DNA of 6,584 bases, taken from assembly GCA_003132645.1 (NCBI GenBank), contig PKYM01000039.1:1-6584 (forward strand), given 5' to 3'. The DNA is from Actinomycetota bacterium. GTDB lineage: Bacteria; Actinomycetota; Thermoleophilia; UBA2241. How positions within the stretch are numbered: the first letter of the stretch is position 1; each line of letters starts with the position of its first letter. Positions 5,052-6,584 of this stretch are shown in pieces. The translations under genes and the position numbers were made by a program. The notes beneath the pieces were generated by a model, which was given only the letters and a program-made list of their open reading frames with translations, ran no database searches and had not been told where the DNA came from.

Positions 5052-5768
5052 GTGGCGCGTGGGCTGGCCTGGGGCGGCATCGTGGTCGGCGGCCTGGGCG
5101 CGCTGCTGACGCATGCCGGGGCGGGCTGGGTGCCCTTTGCCGCAGTGGCGGCGTTCTGCGCCGCCTACCTTCCCCTCCGGTCGCGCCGCGACCGGAGGCG
5201 CGCCTCGGCGTTGCCGCCCAGTGTCGCGCGGCTGGCCTATCGCGGCGAGGGCTCGTTGGTGGCCTTCGTTTGGCAGTGGCGCCACGGCGAAGAGCGGCGC
5301 ATGCGCATTCTGCGCTCCGAAAACCACGGCGCCCACGACGCGCGCGACGCCGAGGTCGGCGAGACTTCGGGCGGGCAGCGCTGCGTCTTCGACGGCCGCG
5401 ACAATCAGTTCGTCGATCGCGACGTCGCGACGCGACACACCTATCACTACAGCTTGTTCGCCGAGGAAGCCGCGGGAGGTTGGTCGGCACCGGTCTACCA
5501 GCCGGTGACTACCGTCTCGCAGCCGGAACGCGCCGCGCTTGAGGCGGCCGAGATGGCGCCCGCCGTTCGCGAGGGGAGCGAGCACCTAACCGCTGCCCGT
5601 GACGCCGGAAGCGGACTGCTCGTCGCCTCGGACATGTCCGGAACGCCGCTCGGCGACGCTCTGGACAGGACCGGTCTGGTGGCGGGCATGGCCACCGACG
5701 CCATCTTCTCGCTGGCCTCGGTCTTCGCCCACGACAAAGCCGCCGACGGGTGGGTGGAGATCGAGTAG
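5052..5768 (+). CDS. Hypothetical membrane-anchored protein with fibronectin-III-like segment
   Basis: 238 residues; I do not recognise a named family. Two hydrophobic segments (about 5-22 and 26-42) form a hairpin closed by a basic stretch RSRRDRRR (43-50). By the positive-inside rule both termini are probably cytoplasmic. Residues about 66-155 look like one fibronectin type III beta-sandwich: an early VAFVWQW strand, MRILRS, an FDGRDNQFVDRDV segment, then TYHYSLFAEEAAGGWSAPVY with the Tyr-x-Tyr and Trp-Ser positions typical of FN3. The remaining roughly 80 residues are Ala-rich with a weakly hydrophobic stretch and no motif I can name. The GTG at 5052 is the only usual start downstream of the in-frame stop at 5007-5009. 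Its Shine-Dalgarno is poor (GGAG, 14 nt upstream). It lies 46 nt behind lgt with no terminator between, so co-transcription is likely. Codon use matches its neighbours. Confidence 0.65.
   Translation: MARGLAWGGIVVGGLGALLTHAGAGWVPFAAVAAFCAAYLPLRSRRDRRRASALPPSVARLAYRGEGSLVAFVWQWRHGEERRMRILRSENHGAHDARDAEVGETSGGQRCVFDGRDNQFVDRDVATRHTYHYSLFAEEAAGGWSAPVYQPVTTVSQPERAALEAAEMAPAVREGSEHLTAARDAGSGLLVASDMSGTPLGDALDRTGLVAGMATDAIFSLASVFAHDKAADGWVEIE
5174..5198. repeat. Perfect 25-bp palindrome (12-1-12) within a coding sequence
   Basis: CCTCCGGTCGCG (5174-5185) and CGCGACCGGAGG (5187-5198) are exact reverse complements around a single C at 5186. It encodes the Arg-rich segment just after the second membrane helix of the hypothetical protein. 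In RNA it would form a 10-bp stem with a 5-nt loop. It may be an operator, a structured mRNA element, or a by-product of Arg codons in GC-rich sequence. Confidence 0.75.
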
Positions 5769-5791
5769 ACGTCCGTCCGGCGTGCCGCCAC

Positions 5792-5815
5792 TTCGGCTCG
5801 CACGCTCAAGCCGAA
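5792..5815. terminator. Possible bidirectional terminator hairpin between convergent genes
   Basis: TTCGGCT (5792-5798) pairs with AGCCGAA (5809-5815) over a 10-nt loop, in the 85-nt gap between two converging stop codons. The location is right for a shared terminator, but neither side has a T-tract and the stem is only 7 bp. The call is therefore tentative. Confidence 0.35.
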
Positions 5816-5853
5816 ACGCTCGCGCCGCGCCACGCCGGGCCGCGCTCCGCTGA

Positions 5854-6584
5854 CTAGGCGATCTGCACGGAGCGTTTCGAGAGGCCCAGAAAGTAGCCCT
5901 CGATCGTCGTCACCGGCACCCCGCCGCCGCCCGCGCCGACCGTGACGAACAGCGGTACGAAGTGCTCGGTGGTGGGGTGCGAGTAGCGGGCGCCGGGCGC
6001 CTCGCGAAAGTGCGCGAGGCTGTCGGTGTCGCCCCGTTCGAGCGTCTCGGCCGCCCAGTGGTCGAACTCGCTCGACCAGGCCGGAGGCGGGGCGTCGATG
6101 CGAAAGTCGCGCAGAAACGGCAGGCCGTGGGTGAGAAAGCCGCTGCCGATCACAAGCACGCCCTCGTCGCGCAGCGGGGCCAGCCGGGCGCCGAGCTCGA
6201 GCAGGCCGATCGGAACCAGTGAGGGCAGCGAGATCTGCAGTACGGGCACGTCCGCTTTGGGATACATGACGAGCAGCGGCACATAGGCGCCGTGGTCGAG
6301 GCCGCGCTCGGGCGCTTCGGCGACCTGCTCGCCCGCGCCCAGCAGCTCGCGCACGCGAGCGGCCAGCGCGGGTGCCGCCGGCGCTGGGTAGGTGGCGCGG
6401 TAGTAGCGCTCGGGGAAGCCGTAGAAGTCGTAGATCAGCGGCACGTCGTCGCGGGTGGCGCCCAAGGTGAGCGGCGCCGCCTCCCAGTGAGCCGAGACCA
6501 TGAGGATCGCCGTGGGCCGCGGCAGGGCGGCAGCCCAGGCGCCGAGCTGGGTGACCCAGAGCGGGTCGTCGACCAGCGGCGGCG
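5854..6584 (-). CDS. LigB/DODA-type extradiol ring-cleavage dioxygenase (5' end outside window)
   Basis: A class III extradiol dioxygenase-like protein (PF02900; 4,5-DOPA dioxygenase/YgiD type), a family that uses a non-haem metal to open catechol-type rings. 242 codons are visible. The reading frame stays open to the window edge, and PPLVDDPLW...LPRPTAILMVSAHWE is the normal family N-terminal region. The true start, with the usual first metal-binding His in a G-H-G motif, lies beyond 6584. The ATG at 6499-6501 is internal. Conserved active-site candidates are the His of HWE (codon 6487-6489), of LDHG (6292-6294), of FLTHGL (6127-6129), and two in SHPTTEHF (5977-5979 and 5962-5964). It runs convergent to the lgt-linked gene and is not part of the zinc operon. 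The substrate cannot be told from sequence; many bacterial members have no known one. Confidence 0.85.
   Translation of the reverse strand, partial: PPLVDDPLWVTQLGAWAAALPRPTAILMVSAHWEAAPLTLGATRDDVPLIYDFYGFPERYYRATYPAPAAPALAARVRELLGAGEQVAEAPERGLDHGAYVPLLVMYPKADVPVLQISLPSLVPIGLLELGARLAPLRDEGVLVIGSGFLTHGLPFLRDFRIDAPPPAWSSEFDHWAAETLERGDTDSLAHFREAPGARYSHPTTEHFVPLFVTVGAGGGGVPVTTIEGYFLGLSKRSVQIA

Noticed and set aside
5417..5430. 14-bp perfect palindrome TCGCGACGTCGCGA in the orphan gene
   Set aside because: A 7-bp half-site palindrome made only of common GC-rich words is expected by chance about once in a window of this size and composition.
6499..6501. ATG as start of the minus-strand dioxygenase
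   Set aside because: The frame is open to the window edge and encodes the conserved family N-terminal region just upstream, so this Met is internal.
1..6584. CRISPR array, tRNA/rRNA, insertion sequence or phage attachment site
   Set aside because: I saw no spaced direct repeats, cloverleaf, transposase-like protein or terminal inverted repeats. All large open frames with recognisable composition are ordinary chromosomal genes.

Overview
The window is GC-rich (about 70% by eye). It is densely packed with genes in short-spaced or overlapping arrangements, uses GTG/TTG-type alternative starts and has a likely leaderless promoter. The proteins look actinobacterial: a FurB/Zur-type zinc sensor, a zinc transporter of the 'TE..GYL / NEPSxSD / SETxP' subclass, and an Lgt lacking the usual His. 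A deep-branching actinobacterium such as a member of Thermoleophilia would fit, but this is inference; no rRNA or marker gene is present.

Layout. 1-221: non-coding, with a likely terminator for a gene outside the window and two inverted repeats. 222-848 (+): a small Rossmann-fold NAD(P)-binding protein of the F420-dependent NADP oxidoreductase family. 849-997: short GC-rich tandem repeats, then a clear Zur box that ends 7 nt before the next start codon. 998-4177 (+): a complete high-affinity zinc uptake operon, znuA (lipoprotein) - znuC (ATPase) - znuB (permease) - zur (Fur-family repressor). Each of the three junctions is a 4-nt ATGA stop/start overlap. 4184-5005 (+): lgt, prolipoprotein diacylglyceryl transferase, 6 nt behind zur. 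5052-5768 (+): an unrecognised membrane-anchored protein with a fibronectin-III-like segment, carrying a perfect 25-bp palindrome in its coding sequence. 5769-5853: convergent intergenic gap with a small hairpin. 5854-6584 (-): a LigB/DODA-type extradiol dioxygenase-like protein, cut off at its N-terminus by the window edge.

How the genes work together. Under zinc sufficiency Zn-loaded Zur should bind the box at 976-990 and shut off znuACB and its own gene, giving an autoregulated loop. Under zinc limitation the lipoprotein captures zinc outside the membrane and hands it to ZnuB, powered by ZnuC. The zinc-binding protein is a lipoprotein, and the next gene encodes the enzyme that lipidates such proteins. 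The spacing suggests lgt and the following orphan gene can be co-transcribed with the zinc genes. I see no wholly new defence or mobile system here. The most unusual points are the coupling of lgt to a Zur operon, the orphan FN3-like gene with its palindrome, and several substitutions at normally conserved motif positions.
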